The notes below the pieces were generated by a model that was not told the DNA's origin, did no database searches, and saw nothing but the letters and a program-made list of their open reading frames with translations. Made by a program: the position numbers and the translations under genes. A stretch of 64,000 nt of DNA, from contig NZ_JAVHTY010000004.1 of assembly GCF_031085165.1 (NCBI RefSeq), positions 558,001-622,000 of the forward strand, given 5' to 3'. Below, piece by piece: positions 35,341 to 43,686 of the stretch (the first letter of the stretch is position 1; the number at the start of each line of letters is the position of its first letter). Origin of the DNA: Pseudomonas sp. 102515 (GTDB lineage: Bacteria; Pseudomonadota; Gammaproteobacteria; Pseudomonadales; Pseudomonadaceae).

Positions 35341-35402
35341 GCCGTCATCCGTACAACCCCTTGCCGGCAACCGCTGTTGCCGGCGCGCACGTGGAGGGCT
35401 GA
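35337..35402 (+). CDS. 21-residue mini-ORF at the ddlB position (possible ddlB remnant)
   Basis: This ATG overlaps the murC stop (ATGA) and has a GGGAG ribosome site six bases upstream, so it looks translatable. It encodes only [21 protein letters not shown] before a TGA, and its end holds the GGAGG used by ftsQ. No D-Ala-D-Ala ligase motif is present. It may be the residual start of a deleted ddlB, or a short coupling peptide between murC and ftsQ. Confidence 0.4.
   Translation: MSRHPYNPLPATAVAGAHVEG
35363..35384 (+). other. hairpin inside the murC-ftsQ junction
   Basis: GCCGGCAAC-CGCT-GTTGCCGGC is a perfect 9-bp stem with a 4-nt loop located within the mini-ORF. No T tract follows, so it is not a classical terminator. 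Confidence 0.5.
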
Positions 35403-35405
35403 ACC

Positions 35406-36260
35406 TTGGTCGCCACCCTACGTCACAACCAGCCCGGCTTCGGTCGGTCGCGCAACGTCGAACAACGGGGCGCCAGTCGCCTGGTCGCCGAAGAACCGCT
35501 GTCGACACGCCTGCCACGTCCGAGCCTGGGTCTGCTCAAGCGCATCCTCTGGCCGTTCCTGCTGCTGGGGCTGGGCTTCGGCACCTATGAGGGTGCCCAG
35601 CGATTGCTGCCCTATGCCGATCGGCCGATCGCCAAGGTCAGCGTCAAGGGCGATCTCTCCTACATCAGCCAGGGCGCCGTGCAGCAGCGCATCGCGCCTT
35701 TCGTGGGTACCACCTTCTTCCAGGTCGACCTGGCCGACATGCGCCACGAGCTGGAAACCATGCCGTGGATCGCCCATGCCGAGGTTCGCCGGGTCTGGCC
35801 CGACGAGATCAGCATCCGCCTGGAAGAGCAGATGCCCATCGCCCGCTGGGGTGATGAGGCGCTGCTGAACAACCAGGGTGAGGCTTTTGCCCCGCAGGAT
35901 CTCGCCAACTATGACAATCTACCGCGGCTGTATGGTCCCAAGCGGGCCCAGCAGCAGGTGATGCAGCAGTACCAGATGTTCAGCCAGATGCTCCGGCCGC
36001 TCGGTTACACCGTGTCGCGCCTGGAAATGCACGAGCGCGGCAGCTGGTACCTCACCACCGGTCAGGGCCTGGAACTGGTGTTCGGCCGCGACCAGCTGGT
36101 GGAAAAGATGCGGCGCTTCATGCGCCTGTACGATCAGGTGCTCAAGGCACAGATGGACAATATCGCGCGGATCGATCTGCGTTATCCGAACGGTCTGGCC
36201 GTGGCCTGGCGTGATCCCGCTGTCGCCGCCACCCCCGTGACCGAACCGGCCAAGCATTGA
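35406..36260 (+). CDS. ftsQ: cell division protein FtsQ
   Basis: This 284-residue bitopic protein has a cytoplasmic N-terminus of about 43 residues, a TM helix (about 44-62), a POTRA domain beginning [16 protein letters not shown] (about 75-145) and the FtsQ/DivIB beta domain. It scaffolds FtsL/FtsB. The start is TTG at 35406, seven bases after a strong GGAGGG; no downstream Met precedes the TM segment, so TTG is well supported. It follows murC after 65 bp with no ddlB in between. ftsA begins 16 bp later. Confidence 0.94.
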   Translation: MVATLRHNQPGFGRSRNVEQRGASRLVAEEPLSTRLPRPSLGLLKRILWPFLLLGLGFGTYEGAQRLLPYADRPIAKVSVKGDLSYISQGAVQQRIAPFVGTTFFQVDLADMRHELETMPWIAHAEVRRVWPDEISIRLEEQMPIARWGDEALLNNQGEAFAPQDLANYDNLPRLYGPKRAQQQVMQQYQMFSQMLRPLGYTVSRLEMHERGSWYLTTGQGLELVFGRDQLVEKMRRFMRLYDQVLKAQMDNIARIDLRYPNGLAVAWRDPAVAATPVTEPAKH

Positions 36261-36276
36261 GGAGAAGTTTTTTACT

Positions 36277-37521
36277 ATGGCAAGCGTGCAAAGCGGCAAG
36301 ATGATCGTCGGCCTCGACATCGGCACTTCCAAGGTCGTGGCTCTGGTCGGCGAGGTGTCTTCCGATGGTCAGATCGAGATCGTCGGGATCGGCACCCATC
36401 CGTCGCGCGGGCTCAAGAAGGGCGTGGTGGTCAACATCGAATCCACCGTCGCCTCCATCCAGCGGGCCATCGAAGAAGCCCAGCTGATGGCCGGTTGCCG
36501 GATCCATTCGGCCTTCGTCGGCATTGCCGGCAATCACATTCGCAGTCTGAATTCCCACGGCATCGTGGCGATCCGCGATCGTGAAGTGAGCCCTGCGGAC
36601 ATCGAGCGGGTGCTCGATGCCGCCCAGGCGGTGGCCATTCCCGCCGACCAGCGCGTACTGCACACCCTGGCCCAAGACTATGTGATCGACAACCAGGAAG
36701 GGGTGCGCGAGCCCCTCGGCATGTCCGGCGTGCGCCTGGAAGCCAAGGTCCATGTCGTCACCTGCGCCGTCAACGCCGCGCAGAACATCGAGAAATGTGT
36801 TCGTCGTTGCGGTCTGGAAGTCGACGACATCATTCTCGAACAGCTGGCTTCGGCCTATTCGGTGCTGACCGACGATGAAAAGGAACTGGGCGTCTGCCTG
36901 GTGGATGTTGGCGGCGGCACCACCGATATCGCCATCTTCACCGAGGGCGCCATCCGCCATACGGCGGTGATACCCATTGCTGGCGACCAAGTCACAAATG
37001 ACATTGCCATGGCCTTGAGAACCCCAACGCAATATGCCGAAGAAATCAAGATTCGGTATGCTTGTGCCTTGGCGAAACTGGCTGGGCCGGGCGAAACCAT
37101 CAAGGTGCCCAGCGTGGGTGACCGTCCGCCGCGAGAATTGTCGCGTCAGGCCCTCGCGGAAGTGGTCGAGCCCCGTTACGATGAGCTATTCACACTGGTG
37201 CAAGCGGAACTGCGCCGCAGTGGTTACGAGGATCTGATCCCCGCAGGGATCGTACTCACCGGTGGTACCGCGAAGATGGAAGGCGCGGTCGAACTGGCGG
37301 AAGAGATTTTCCATATGCCGGTACGCCTGGGGGTGCCCCAGACGGTCAAGGGTCTGACTGACGTGATCAGTAACCCGATCTATTCCACAGGCGTCGGCCT
37401 GTTGCTCTATGGCCTGCAAAAGCAGACCGATCCCTTGCCGGTTGTTTCTGGCGGATATAGCAGCGAAACCAAATCCACAGTCCTGGAACGCATGAAGCGT
37501 TGGGTCCAGGGCAACTTGTAA
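36277..37521 (+). CDS. ftsA: cell division protein FtsA
   Basis: A 414-residue actin-fold protein that tethers FtsZ to the membrane. The phosphate-1 loop IVGLDIGTSKVVALVGE, the adenosine loop VLTGGTAKMEGAVELAE and LVDVGGGTTDIAIF are present. The C-terminal amphipathic membrane-targeting helix is VLERMKRWVQGNL. A GGAGAAG ribosome site precedes the ATG at about ten bases. The gene is 53 bp upstream of ftsZ. Confidence 0.97.
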   Translation: MASVQSGKMIVGLDIGTSKVVALVGEVSSDGQIEIVGIGTHPSRGLKKGVVVNIESTVASIQRAIEEAQLMAGCRIHSAFVGIAGNHIRSLNSHGIVAIRDREVSPADIERVLDAAQAVAIPADQRVLHTLAQDYVIDNQEGVREPLGMSGVRLEAKVHVVTCAVNAAQNIEKCVRRCGLEVDDIILEQLASAYSVLTDDEKELGVCLVDVGGGTTDIAIFTEGAIRHTAVIPIAGDQVTNDIAMALRTPTQYAEEIKIRYACALAKLAGPGETIKVPSVGDRPPRELSRQALAEVVEPRYDELFTLVQAELRRSGYEDLIPAGIVLTGGTAKMEGAVELAEEIFHMPVRLGVPQTVKGLTDVISNPIYSTGVGLLLYGLQKQTDPLPVVSGGYSSETKSTVLERMKRWVQGNL

Positions 37522-37574
37522 TTCACAATTAAACCGCGGCAGTAGGCGAAGATCCGAAAGGAAGAGAGGGGACC

Positions 37575-38756
37575 ATGTTCGAACTCGTAGACAACATTCC
37601 ACAAAGCGCCGTGATCAAAGTCATCGGCGTGGGCGGTGGCGGTGGCAACGCCGTCAACCACATGGTCAAAAGCGGTGTTGAAGGCGTCGAATTCATCTGT
37701 GCAAATACCGACGCCCAGGCCCTGAAGAACGTCACATCCCGTACCGTGCTGCAACTCGGCCCGGGCGTCACCAAGGGTCTTGGTGCGGGCACCAACCCGG
37801 AAATCGGCCGCCAGGCGGCCATGGAAGATCGTGAGCGCATCGCCGAAGTCCTCGAAGGCGCCGACATGGTCTTCATCACCACCGGCATGGGCGGCGGCAC
37901 CGGTACCGGTGCCGCGCCGATCATCGCTGAAGTGGCCAAGGAAATGGGTATCCTGACCGTTGCCGTGGTCACCCGTCCGTTCCCCTTCGAAGGCCGCAAG
38001 CGCATGCAGGTCGCCGACGAAGGCATTCGCTCCCTGTCCGAATGCGTCGACTCGCTGATCACCATCCCCAACGAGAAGCTGCTGACCATTCTGGGCAAGG
38101 ACGCCAGCCTGCTGGCCGCCTTCGCCAAGGCTGACGACGTCCTCGCCGGCGCCGTTCGCGGCATCTCCGACATCATGCAGCGTCCCGGCCTGATGAACGT
38201 CGACTTCGCCGACGTCAAGACCGTGATGGGCGAGATGGGCATGGCCATGATGGGTACCGGCCACGCCAGCGGTCCGAACCGTGCGCGCGAAGCCACCGAA
38301 GCCGCCATCCGCAACCCGCTGCTGGAAGACGTCAACCTGCACGGCGCCCGCGGCATCCTGGTCAACATCACCGCTGGCCTCGACCTGTCCCTGGGTGAGT
38401 ACGCCGCCGTCGGCGAGATCATCGAGGACTTCGCGTCCGAGCACGCCACCGTCAAGGTCGGCGCGGTGATCGATCCGGAAATGCGCGACGAGCTGCACGT
38501 CACCGTGGTCGCCACCGGCCTGGGTGCGCGCATCGAGAAGCCGGTCAAGGTGGTGGACAACACCGCTCAGACCCTGGCCGCTGCCCGTCAGGAAACCGCT
38601 CCGGTCAACTACGACGATCTCAAGTACCCGACCTCGATGCGCTCCGGTCGTGGCAGCCAGAATCATGGCGGCTCGGCAGCGGCGACCAAGGTCAATCCCA
38701 ACGACGACCTGGATTACCTGGACATCCCGGCCTTCCTGCGTCGTCAGGCTGATTGA
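37575..38756 (+). CDS. ftsZ: cell division GTPase FtsZ
   Basis: This 393-residue tubulin homologue forms the Z ring. The GTP-binding signature GGGTGTGAAP (about 107-116), the N-terminal VIGVGGGGGNAVNHM and the synergy-loop region NVDFADVKTVMGEMGMAMMG are intact. A variable linker leads to the conserved C-terminal peptide DYLDIPAFLRRQAD that binds FtsA and ZipA. The ribosome site AGAGGGG is strong, as expected for an abundant protein. Confidence 0.98.
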   Translation: MFELVDNIPQSAVIKVIGVGGGGGNAVNHMVKSGVEGVEFICANTDAQALKNVTSRTVLQLGPGVTKGLGAGTNPEIGRQAAMEDRERIAEVLEGADMVFITTGMGGGTGTGAAPIIAEVAKEMGILTVAVVTRPFPFEGRKRMQVADEGIRSLSECVDSLITIPNEKLLTILGKDASLLAAFAKADDVLAGAVRGISDIMQRPGLMNVDFADVKTVMGEMGMAMMGTGHASGPNRAREATEAAIRNPLLEDVNLHGARGILVNITAGLDLSLGEYAAVGEIIEDFASEHATVKVGAVIDPEMRDELHVTVVATGLGARIEKPVKVVDNTAQTLAAARQETAPVNYDDLKYPTSMRSGRGSQNHGGSAAATKVNPNDDLDYLDIPAFLRRQAD

Positions 38757-38865
38757 TCGGGTATATCACAACCCAGGGTGTGATTAGTGGGCATCGATTT
38801 TCGCTTCTGCTATCATCGCGACTTCGTTGAACACCATTCGCACCCTGCGACCGAGCGGCCCTGGC

Positions 38866-39780
38866 ATGATTAGACAACGCACCCTCAAGAACACCATTCG
38901 CGCCACTGGCGTCGGCCTGCATTCCGGGGAAAAGGTTTACCTGACCCTGAAGCCGGCTCCGGTCGATACGGGGATCGTGTTCCGTCGCACCGATCTCGAT
39001 CCGGTCGTGGAAATCCCGGCCTGGGCCGAGAACGTGGGTGAAACCACCATGTCGACCAACCTGTTCAGTGACAGTGGCGTCAAGGTCGGTACCGTTGAGC
39101 ACCTGCTGTCGGCCATGGCCGGTCTGGGCATCGACAATGCCTACGTCGAGCTGTCCGCGGTCGAAGTCCCGATCATGGACGGCAGCGCCGGTCCCTTCGT
39201 GTTCCTGATCCAGTCCGCCGGTCTGCAGGAACAGGAAGCGGCCAAGCAGTTCATCCGCATCAAGCGTGAAGTGAGCGTCGTCGACGGTGACAAGCGCGCC
39301 ACCTTCGTGCCCTTCGACGGCTTCAAGGTGACCTTCGAAATAGATTTCGATCACCCGGTGGTCAACAACCGTACCCAGAAAGCCTCGGTGGATTTCTCGA
39401 GCACCTCCTTCCTCAAGGAAGTCAGCCGTGCCCGCACCTTCGGTTTCATGCGCGACCTGGAGTTCCTGCGGTCGCACAACCTGGCCCTGGGTGGCAGCGT
39501 CGATAATGCCATCGTGGTGGACGAGAAGGGTGTGATCAACGAAGACGGCCTTCGCTACGAAGACGAATTCGTCAAGCACAAGATCCTTGACGCCATCGGC
39601 GACCTCTACCTGCTCGGCAAGAGCCTCATCGGCGAATTCCGCGGCTACAAGTCCGGTCATGCCATGAACAATCGCCTGCTGCGTGCGCTGCTGGCCGATC
39701 GTGATGCCTGGGAAGTGGTGACCTTCGAAGACTCCGGTCTGGCACCGATTTCCTACATGAGACCCGCGGCTGCCGTCTGA
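38866..39780 (+). CDS. lpxC: UDP-3-O-acyl-GlcNAc deacetylase
   Basis: This 304-residue zinc enzyme catalyses the first committed step of lipid A synthesis. Zinc ligands His79 ([10 protein letters not shown]), His238 and Asp242 (HKILDAIGD), and catalytic His265 (YKSGHAMNN) are all in place. [21 protein letters not shown] is the standard N-terminus. The 109 bp between ftsZ and lpxC contain a TATCAT -10-like box near 38812, so lpxC may have its own promoter. A strong terminator closes the unit. Confidence 0.98.
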   Translation: MIRQRTLKNTIRATGVGLHSGEKVYLTLKPAPVDTGIVFRRTDLDPVVEIPAWAENVGETTMSTNLFSDSGVKVGTVEHLLSAMAGLGIDNAYVELSAVEVPIMDGSAGPFVFLIQSAGLQEQEAAKQFIRIKREVSVVDGDKRATFVPFDGFKVTFEIDFDHPVVNNRTQKASVDFSSTSFLKEVSRARTFGFMRDLEFLRSHNLALGGSVDNAIVVDEKGVINEDGLRYEDEFVKHKILDAIGDLYLLGKSLIGEFRGYKSGHAMNNRLLRALLADRDAWEVVTFEDSGLAPISYMRPAAAV

Positions 39781-39797
39781 GCCCGGTCCAAGAAGAA

Positions 39798-39822
39798 GCC
39801 CTGCATATGCAGGGCTTTTTTT
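39798..39822 (+). terminator. lpxC / dcw cluster terminator
   Basis: The 18-bp perfect palindrome GCCCTGCATATGCAGGGC is followed by seven T residues. It lies 18 bp after the lpxC stop and ends the dcw transcription unit. Confidence 0.95.
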
Positions 39823-39838
39823 ATGGTCGCTAAGAGCT

Positions 39839-40177
39839 CTAGCGACGTGTCAGGGGCTCGCCCTGGAAGCTCACGCCGGCCAGGCCATGGGCGATAAGGG
39901 CGCGGATATTGGCGTGATCGCTGCCCTCGGGCGTCTGCAAGACGCTGTGATAGTGCTCGCCAAAGGCCAGCAGGGCCTCTTCATCGCTTAGGCTTTCGAG
40001 TCTGGCCAGGCCCAGGGTCTTGCAGGAGCCTTCGTTCTGGCCTGCGGCATTGTCCACCTCGCCGTTGCGAAAGGCGGTGGGCTGGTAGCGGTAGTGCTCG
40101 GCGACAAAGGCCAGGGTGTCGGCGAAGGCATGGTCGCCCTGCGCCAGGCTGGCGCGGAAACCGGAGAGATCGCTCAT
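39839..40177 (-). CDS. HopJ-family protein (annotated type III effector family)
   Basis: A 112-residue acidic protein matching the HopJ family: FRASLAQGDHAFADTLAFVAEHYRYQPTAF, then NEGSCKTLGLARLESLSDEEALLAFGEHY. The family name comes from a Pseudomonas syringae effector screen, but chromosomal homologues are widespread and have no export signal. Here its ATG at 40177 overlaps the DUF1244 stop (ATGA) in a block with folM, which suggests a housekeeping role. Function unknown. Confidence 0.85.
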   Translation of the reverse strand: MSDLSGFRASLAQGDHAFADTLAFVAEHYRYQPTAFRNGEVDNAAGQNEGSCKTLGLARLESLSDEEALLAFGEHYHSVLQTPEGSDHANIRALIAHGLAGVSFQGEPLTRR

Positions 40178-40467
40178 TTGCTCTGCTGCTCCTGGAAGGC
40201 CGCGGCCTGGGCCGGCGAGGCCTCGGTCTGGTACTGGGCTTTCCACTCGGCATAGGGCATGCCGTAGACGGCCTCGCGGGCGTCATCCAGGCTCAGCTCC
40301 AGACCCTTGTCGTCGGCCGCGGCCTTGTACCACTTGGACAGGCAGTTGCGGCAGAAGCCGGACAGATTCATCAGGTCGATGTTCTGCACATCGGTGCGCT
40401 TGCGCAGGTGCTCGACCAGGGTGCGGAAGGCAGCGGCTTCCAGTTCCAGGCGGTCTTGTTCGGTCAT
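40174..40467 (-). CDS. DUF1244 domain protein
   Basis: A 97-residue, probably cytosolic protein. The DUF1244 core is clear: AAFRTLVEHLRKRTDVQNIDLMNLSGFCRNCLSKWYKAAAD with the paired cysteines CRNC, followed by EAVYGMPYAEWKAQYQ. The CxxC pair might bind metal, though one pair alone is not diagnostic. It lies 15 bp downstream of folM and overlaps the HopJ-family gene by 4 bp, so all three are expected to be co-transcribed. Confidence 0.9.
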   Translation of the reverse strand: MTEQDRLELEAAAFRTLVEHLRKRTDVQNIDLMNLSGFCRNCLSKWYKAAADDKGLELSLDDAREAVYGMPYAEWKAQYQTEASPAQAAAFQEQQSK

Positions 40468-40482
40468 GACGGATTCCTCTTG

Positions 40483-41181
40483 CTAGCGGCGGCCGTGGCG
40501 CAGGTGGCGCCCGCCGTTGACGGTGAAGGTACTGCCGGTGGCGTACTGGGTCGACAGCAGATAGAGCACGGTATCGACGATGGGATCGGCGCCGGGTTCG
40601 AAATCCAGCAGCGCCTTGCCCAGGGTCGCCTGGCGATAGGCCTCGTCGGCGCCTTCCTTGAAGATCAGTAGCCCCGGCGCGATGGTGTTGACCCGCACCC
40701 TGGGTGCCAGGGCTTCGGCAAAGGACAGGGTCAGATTGTGCAGAGCGGCCTTGGTGGCGGCGTAGCCGATGTGGTTGCGGCTGCCACGTGTGGCACTGTC
40801 ATCGCCGATATGGATGATGTCGGCCCGTGGTGCGGCCAGCAGCAGGTCCTGCAGGCCCAGGTTGAGGTGGTAGGGCGCTTCCAGATGCAGACGATAGAGC
40901 CGCCGCAGGTTTTCCAGGCCGTCTTCGGCCCAGACCGAGGCGTTGTGCACGATGCCGCGCAGCGCCGGATGGCGTTCATGCAGCTGCTGCAGCAGAGTGT
41001 TGCGCTGTGCCTCTTCCGCCAGATCCACCTGATAGGCCTCGATCTCCAGCTCACGCAAGAGGCCCGGATCGTCGCGATAGACGGCGATGACGGGTTGGCC
41101 CTCCGCCAGCAGCCGGCGGGTCAAGGCGAGACCGACGCGGCGATTGGCGCCGGTGACCACAAGGGGAAGGGTTGCGGACAT
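40483..41181 (-). CDS. folM: dihydromonapterin reductase FolM
   Basis: This 232-residue short-chain dehydrogenase reduces dihydromonapterin (and dihydrofolate) with NADPH, feeding tetrahydromonapterin to phenylalanine hydroxylase. The SDR cofactor motif is TGANRRVG (10-17), with the double Arg typical of NADPH-preferring pteridine reductases. Catalytic residues are Ser129, Tyr140 and Lys144 (YAATK). It heads the block folM-DUF1244-hopJ. A TACAAT -10-like box lies at 41232-41237 on the minus strand. Confidence 0.88.
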   Translation of the reverse strand: MSATLPLVVTGANRRVGLALTRRLLAEGQPVIAVYRDDPGLLRELEIEAYQVDLAEEAQRNTLLQQLHERHPALRGIVHNASVWAEDGLENLRRLYRLHLEAPYHLNLGLQDLLLAAPRADIIHIGDDSATRGSRNHIGYAATKAALHNLTLSFAEALAPRVRVNTIAPGLLIFKEGADEAYRQATLGKALLDFEPGADPIVDTVLYLLSTQYATGSTFTVNGGRHLRHGRR

Positions 41182-41277
41182 GAGGGTACCCGATCCTGAT
41201 GAGCGAAGCGGCCAGGGTGCTGGCCGCGGCTATTGTACGCATTCGACGCGTCAGGATGCAGGCCGATCCGTGCTGGC

Positions 41278-41838
41278 CTAGCGGGCGCTGCCCCGCCAGT
41301 CGTTGGCCCGCGGCGAGGCGTTGTGCAGCCAGCCCCTCAGCGCCCGGGTGATCAGGGGGATGAAGACGCAGACCATGACCGGGGTGAGGATCAGGGTGCT
41401 CAGCAGGATGCGCGGCAACAGCGGCAGATGCGCCAGGTAATCACCGAAAGCGGCATTGAACAGCAGCGAGATGGGAAAGAACGCCAGCCAGACGGCGATG
41501 CTCTGTTTCCAGCGCGGCGGCGGCTGGATGCCCGCGCCGAACCAGTCGTCCATGCCCTGGGCACGCCGTGCCAAGGGCGCTTCGAACAGGCCCTGGCCAC
41601 GCTCCAGCCAGAGGCGCCGCGTCTCCGAGTGTTCCCAGGCGTCGAGGGTCTGGGGACAGGCGAAGCGAAAGATGATCTGCACCAGGTTGTCGCCTGGCGG
41701 TGGGGTCAGGACCCCCGAACCGAGATAGCCGGGATACCCAGTGGCCAGGGCTTCGCCTTCGCGCAGCCAGATCAGAAACGCATCGTATTGGCCGGTCGCG
41801 ACGCGCCGCGCGACCATGAGGGTAACAGGCTGATTCAT
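41278..41838 (-). CDS. antibiotic-biosynthesis-monooxygenase (ABM) domain membrane protein
   Basis: A 186-residue protein with an N-terminal ABM-like ferredoxin-fold domain (about 1-100; VTLMVARRVATGQYDAFLIWL, then LDAWEHSETRRLWLERG) and two C-terminal TM helices (about 113-134 and 143-165). This 'ABM plus membrane tail' arrangement occurs in several proteobacterial proteins of unknown function and has no monooxygenase cofactor. A GGAG ribosome site precedes the ATG. It is divergent from the flavodoxin gene. Confidence 0.8.
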   Translation of the reverse strand: MNQPVTLMVARRVATGQYDAFLIWLREGEALATGYPGYLGSGVLTPPPGDNLVQIIFRFACPQTLDAWEHSETRRLWLERGQGLFEAPLARRAQGMDDWFGAGIQPPPRWKQSIAVWLAFFPISLLFNAAFGDYLAHLPLLPRILLSTLILTPVMVCVFIPLITRALRGWLHNASPRANDWRGSAR

Positions 41839-42058
41839 GCTCTAACTCCGGGCGATCGGGCCGGATAGGCCGGATGCCGTCACGCCGCCGGGTAGGCGGA
41901 CAGGTGGCGAAGACGCCTGGGGTAGCAGGCGGCGCTAGCATAACAAGCCTTGAGACCCTTGGCTGCAGCCGGGGTTGCCACCGGAGCCGTCTTGCTGACG
42001 GAGCGCCAAGCCGGGCCGCGCCAGGCATACTGGACGGAACTCCACGCAAGAGGTCCGT

Positions 42059-42508
42059 ATGAAAGTCGCACTGTTGAATGGCTCGGTCTATGGCACCGCG
42101 GAAGATATCGCCCGGCAGGTGAAGGCGCGCTTGACCGCGGCAGGCCATGAGGTCTGGCACCAGCCCAATGCCGATCTCGCCAGCCTGGAGGCCTTCGCGC
42201 CCGAGGCCTTGCTGGCCATTACTTCCACCACCGGCATGGGCGAATTACCCGCCAACCTGGAATCCCTGTATTTCCAGCTGCGCGATCGGTTGCCGCCCTG
42301 GTCCGGACGGCCCGGCGCGGTGCTGGCCCTGGGTGATTCCAGCTATGGCGACACCTATTGCGGCGGCGGCGAGCTGATGCAGGAGTTGTTCGCCGAACTG
42401 GGGCTGCGCGAGTTGCTGCCCATGCTGCGCATCGATGCCAGTGAAACGGTCACGCCGGACGAAGATGCCGAGCGCTGGGTCGCCGAGGTCATCGCCGCCC
42501 TGGGCTGA
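42059..42508 (+). CDS. flavodoxin (MioC-like)
   Basis: This 149-residue short-chain flavodoxin has an FMN phosphate loop NGSVYGTAEDIA (8-19), a second loop STTGMGELPANL and the isoalloxazine loop LGDSSYGDTYCGGG. It is a one-electron carrier; the partner is not evident. In other Pseudomonas a flavodoxin of this type lies beside the folM/DUF1244 block, matching its position here. The ribosome site is AGAGG seven bases before the ATG. Confidence 0.92.
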   Translation: MKVALLNGSVYGTAEDIARQVKARLTAAGHEVWHQPNADLASLEAFAPEALLAITSTTGMGELPANLESLYFQLRDRLPPWSGRPGAVLALGDSSYGDTYCGGGELMQELFAELGLRELLPMLRIDASETVTPDEDAERWVAEVIAALG

Positions 42509-42620
42509 TCTTGCCCAGGCAGCAAAGCTGCTTTACCCGTGCTGATCCCGCCGCCTGGCCCGGGTCGCTGTCCTCGTCCCCTCGGCCTCGGTATCCTTGG
42601 GCGCCTGATGAAGATTTGAG

Positions 42621-43004
42621 ATGGAGCCCTGGGTGAATAGATATCTGCGCCTGGCTCTGGAGCTGTGCGGATTGGGCGCGCTGTGGGGCGTGGGTACCTG
42701 GCTGGCCACCTATTTCGCCTTACCGGTACCGGGCGGCGTGGTGGGCCTGGCCATGCTGTTGGTGCTGCTGGCCACGCGCATCGTCGAGCCCGAGTGGTTG
42801 CAAGGCGGCGTGCGCCTGCTGCTGGGTGAGATGCTGCTGTTCTTCATTCCCGCCCTGCTGAGTCTGCTCGACTACGGCCCGCTGCTGCGGCAGGAGGGCG
42901 TGCGCATCCTGCTGGCCATCCTGCTCAGTACCGTGCTGACCATGGTCGCGACCGCCTATACCGTGGACTGGATGTTCCGCCGCCGGGGACGTCGCGATGC
43001 TTGA
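42621..43004 (+). CDS. CidA/LrgA family membrane protein
   Basis: A 127-residue protein with four predicted TM helices. The holin-like LrgA motif LPVPGGVVGLAML and the segment EMLLFFIPALLSLLDYG identify the family. CidA/LrgA proteins act with LrgB partners in murein-hydrolase control or, in newer work, small-metabolite transport. The last 8 bp overlap the lrgB-like gene, so the two are translated together. The C-terminus is strongly basic (RRRGRRD). Confidence 0.87.
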   Translation: MEPWVNRYLRLALELCGLGALWGVGTWLATYFALPVPGGVVGLAMLLVLLATRIVEPEWLQGGVRLLLGEMLLFFIPALLSLLDYGPLLRQEGVRILLAILLSTVLTMVATAYTVDWMFRRRGRRDA

Positions 43005-43686
43005 TCTGCCCGGACTCTGCTGGCTGCTGCTGACGGTGGCGGGTTATGCGCTGAGTCGGCTGCTCTATGCCCGGCTGCGCTGGTATGTGGTCAGTCCGAT
43101 CATCTTCGTCACGGTGCTGCTCTATGCCGCCACCCTCTGGCAGCAGGTGAGCTATGCCGAATACGCCCACTACAGCCATTGGCTGATCACCCTGCTGGGG
43201 CCAGCGACAGTGGCCTTCGCCGTGCCGATCTGGCAGCAACGTCGCTTGCTGGCACGCTACTGGCAGGCGCTGCTGGCCGGTCTCTGCGTCGGCAGTGGCG
43301 TGGCCATAGGCAGTTCCTGGCTGCTGGCCCGGCTGATGCTGCTCGATGACCGGGTGCTGCTGTCCATGCTGCCGCGCTCCATCAGCACTCCCTTCGCCAT
43401 GCCGATGTCGGCCACCGTGGGGGGCGTCCCCGAGTTGACCGCGGCCTTCGTGATGATCACCGGCCTGGGTGGCGCCATCCTCGGCAGCCTCCTGATCAGG
43501 CTGTTGCCGCTCAAGTCGGCCCTGGCCCGCGGTGCCCTGTTCGGCATGGGCGCCCATGGCGTGGGGACCAGCAAGGCCTATGAGGTCGGTCTGGAGGAGG
43601 GCACCGTGGCCGGCCTGGTCATGGTGCTGGCCGGCCTGAGCAATCTGCTCGGCGCTCAGCTGGTGCTCTGGTTGCTGCGTGGCTAG
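42997..43686 (+). CDS. LrgB family membrane protein
   Basis: A 229-residue inner-membrane protein with about seven TM helices. LrgB hallmarks are VGGVPELTAAFVMITGLGGAILG and GMGAHGVGTSKAYEVG. It is expected to form a unit with the overlapping LrgA-like protein. Its stop codon overlaps the end of the convergent SirB1 gene by 4 bp, leaving no room for a separate terminator. Confidence 0.88.
   Translation: MLDLPGLCWLLLTVAGYALSRLLYARLRWYVVSPIIFVTVLLYAATLWQQVSYAEYAHYSHWLITLLGPATVAFAVPIWQQRRLLARYWQALLAGLCVGSGVAIGSSWLLARLMLLDDRVLLSMLPRSISTPFAMPMSATVGGVPELTAAFVMITGLGGAILGSLLIRLLPLKSALARGALFGMGAHGVGTSKAYEVGLEEGTVAGLVMVLAGLSNLLGAQLVLWLLRG

Noticed and set aside
33844-35517. A 557-codon minus-strand frame opposite murC/ftsQ
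   Set aside because: Shadow of the plus-strand codon usage; no ribosome site, low-complexity composition, and incompatible with intact murC.
38766-38783. TCACAACCCAGGGTGTGA near lpxC as a CRP/Vfr site or terminator
   Set aside because: The half-sites are in the wrong order and spacing for CRP, the arms are one base out of register and no T tract follows.
39839-40177. HopJ-family gene as evidence of a type III secretion island
   Set aside because: No secretion, chaperone or hrp genes are near, and the gene is locked into a housekeeping operon by overlap.
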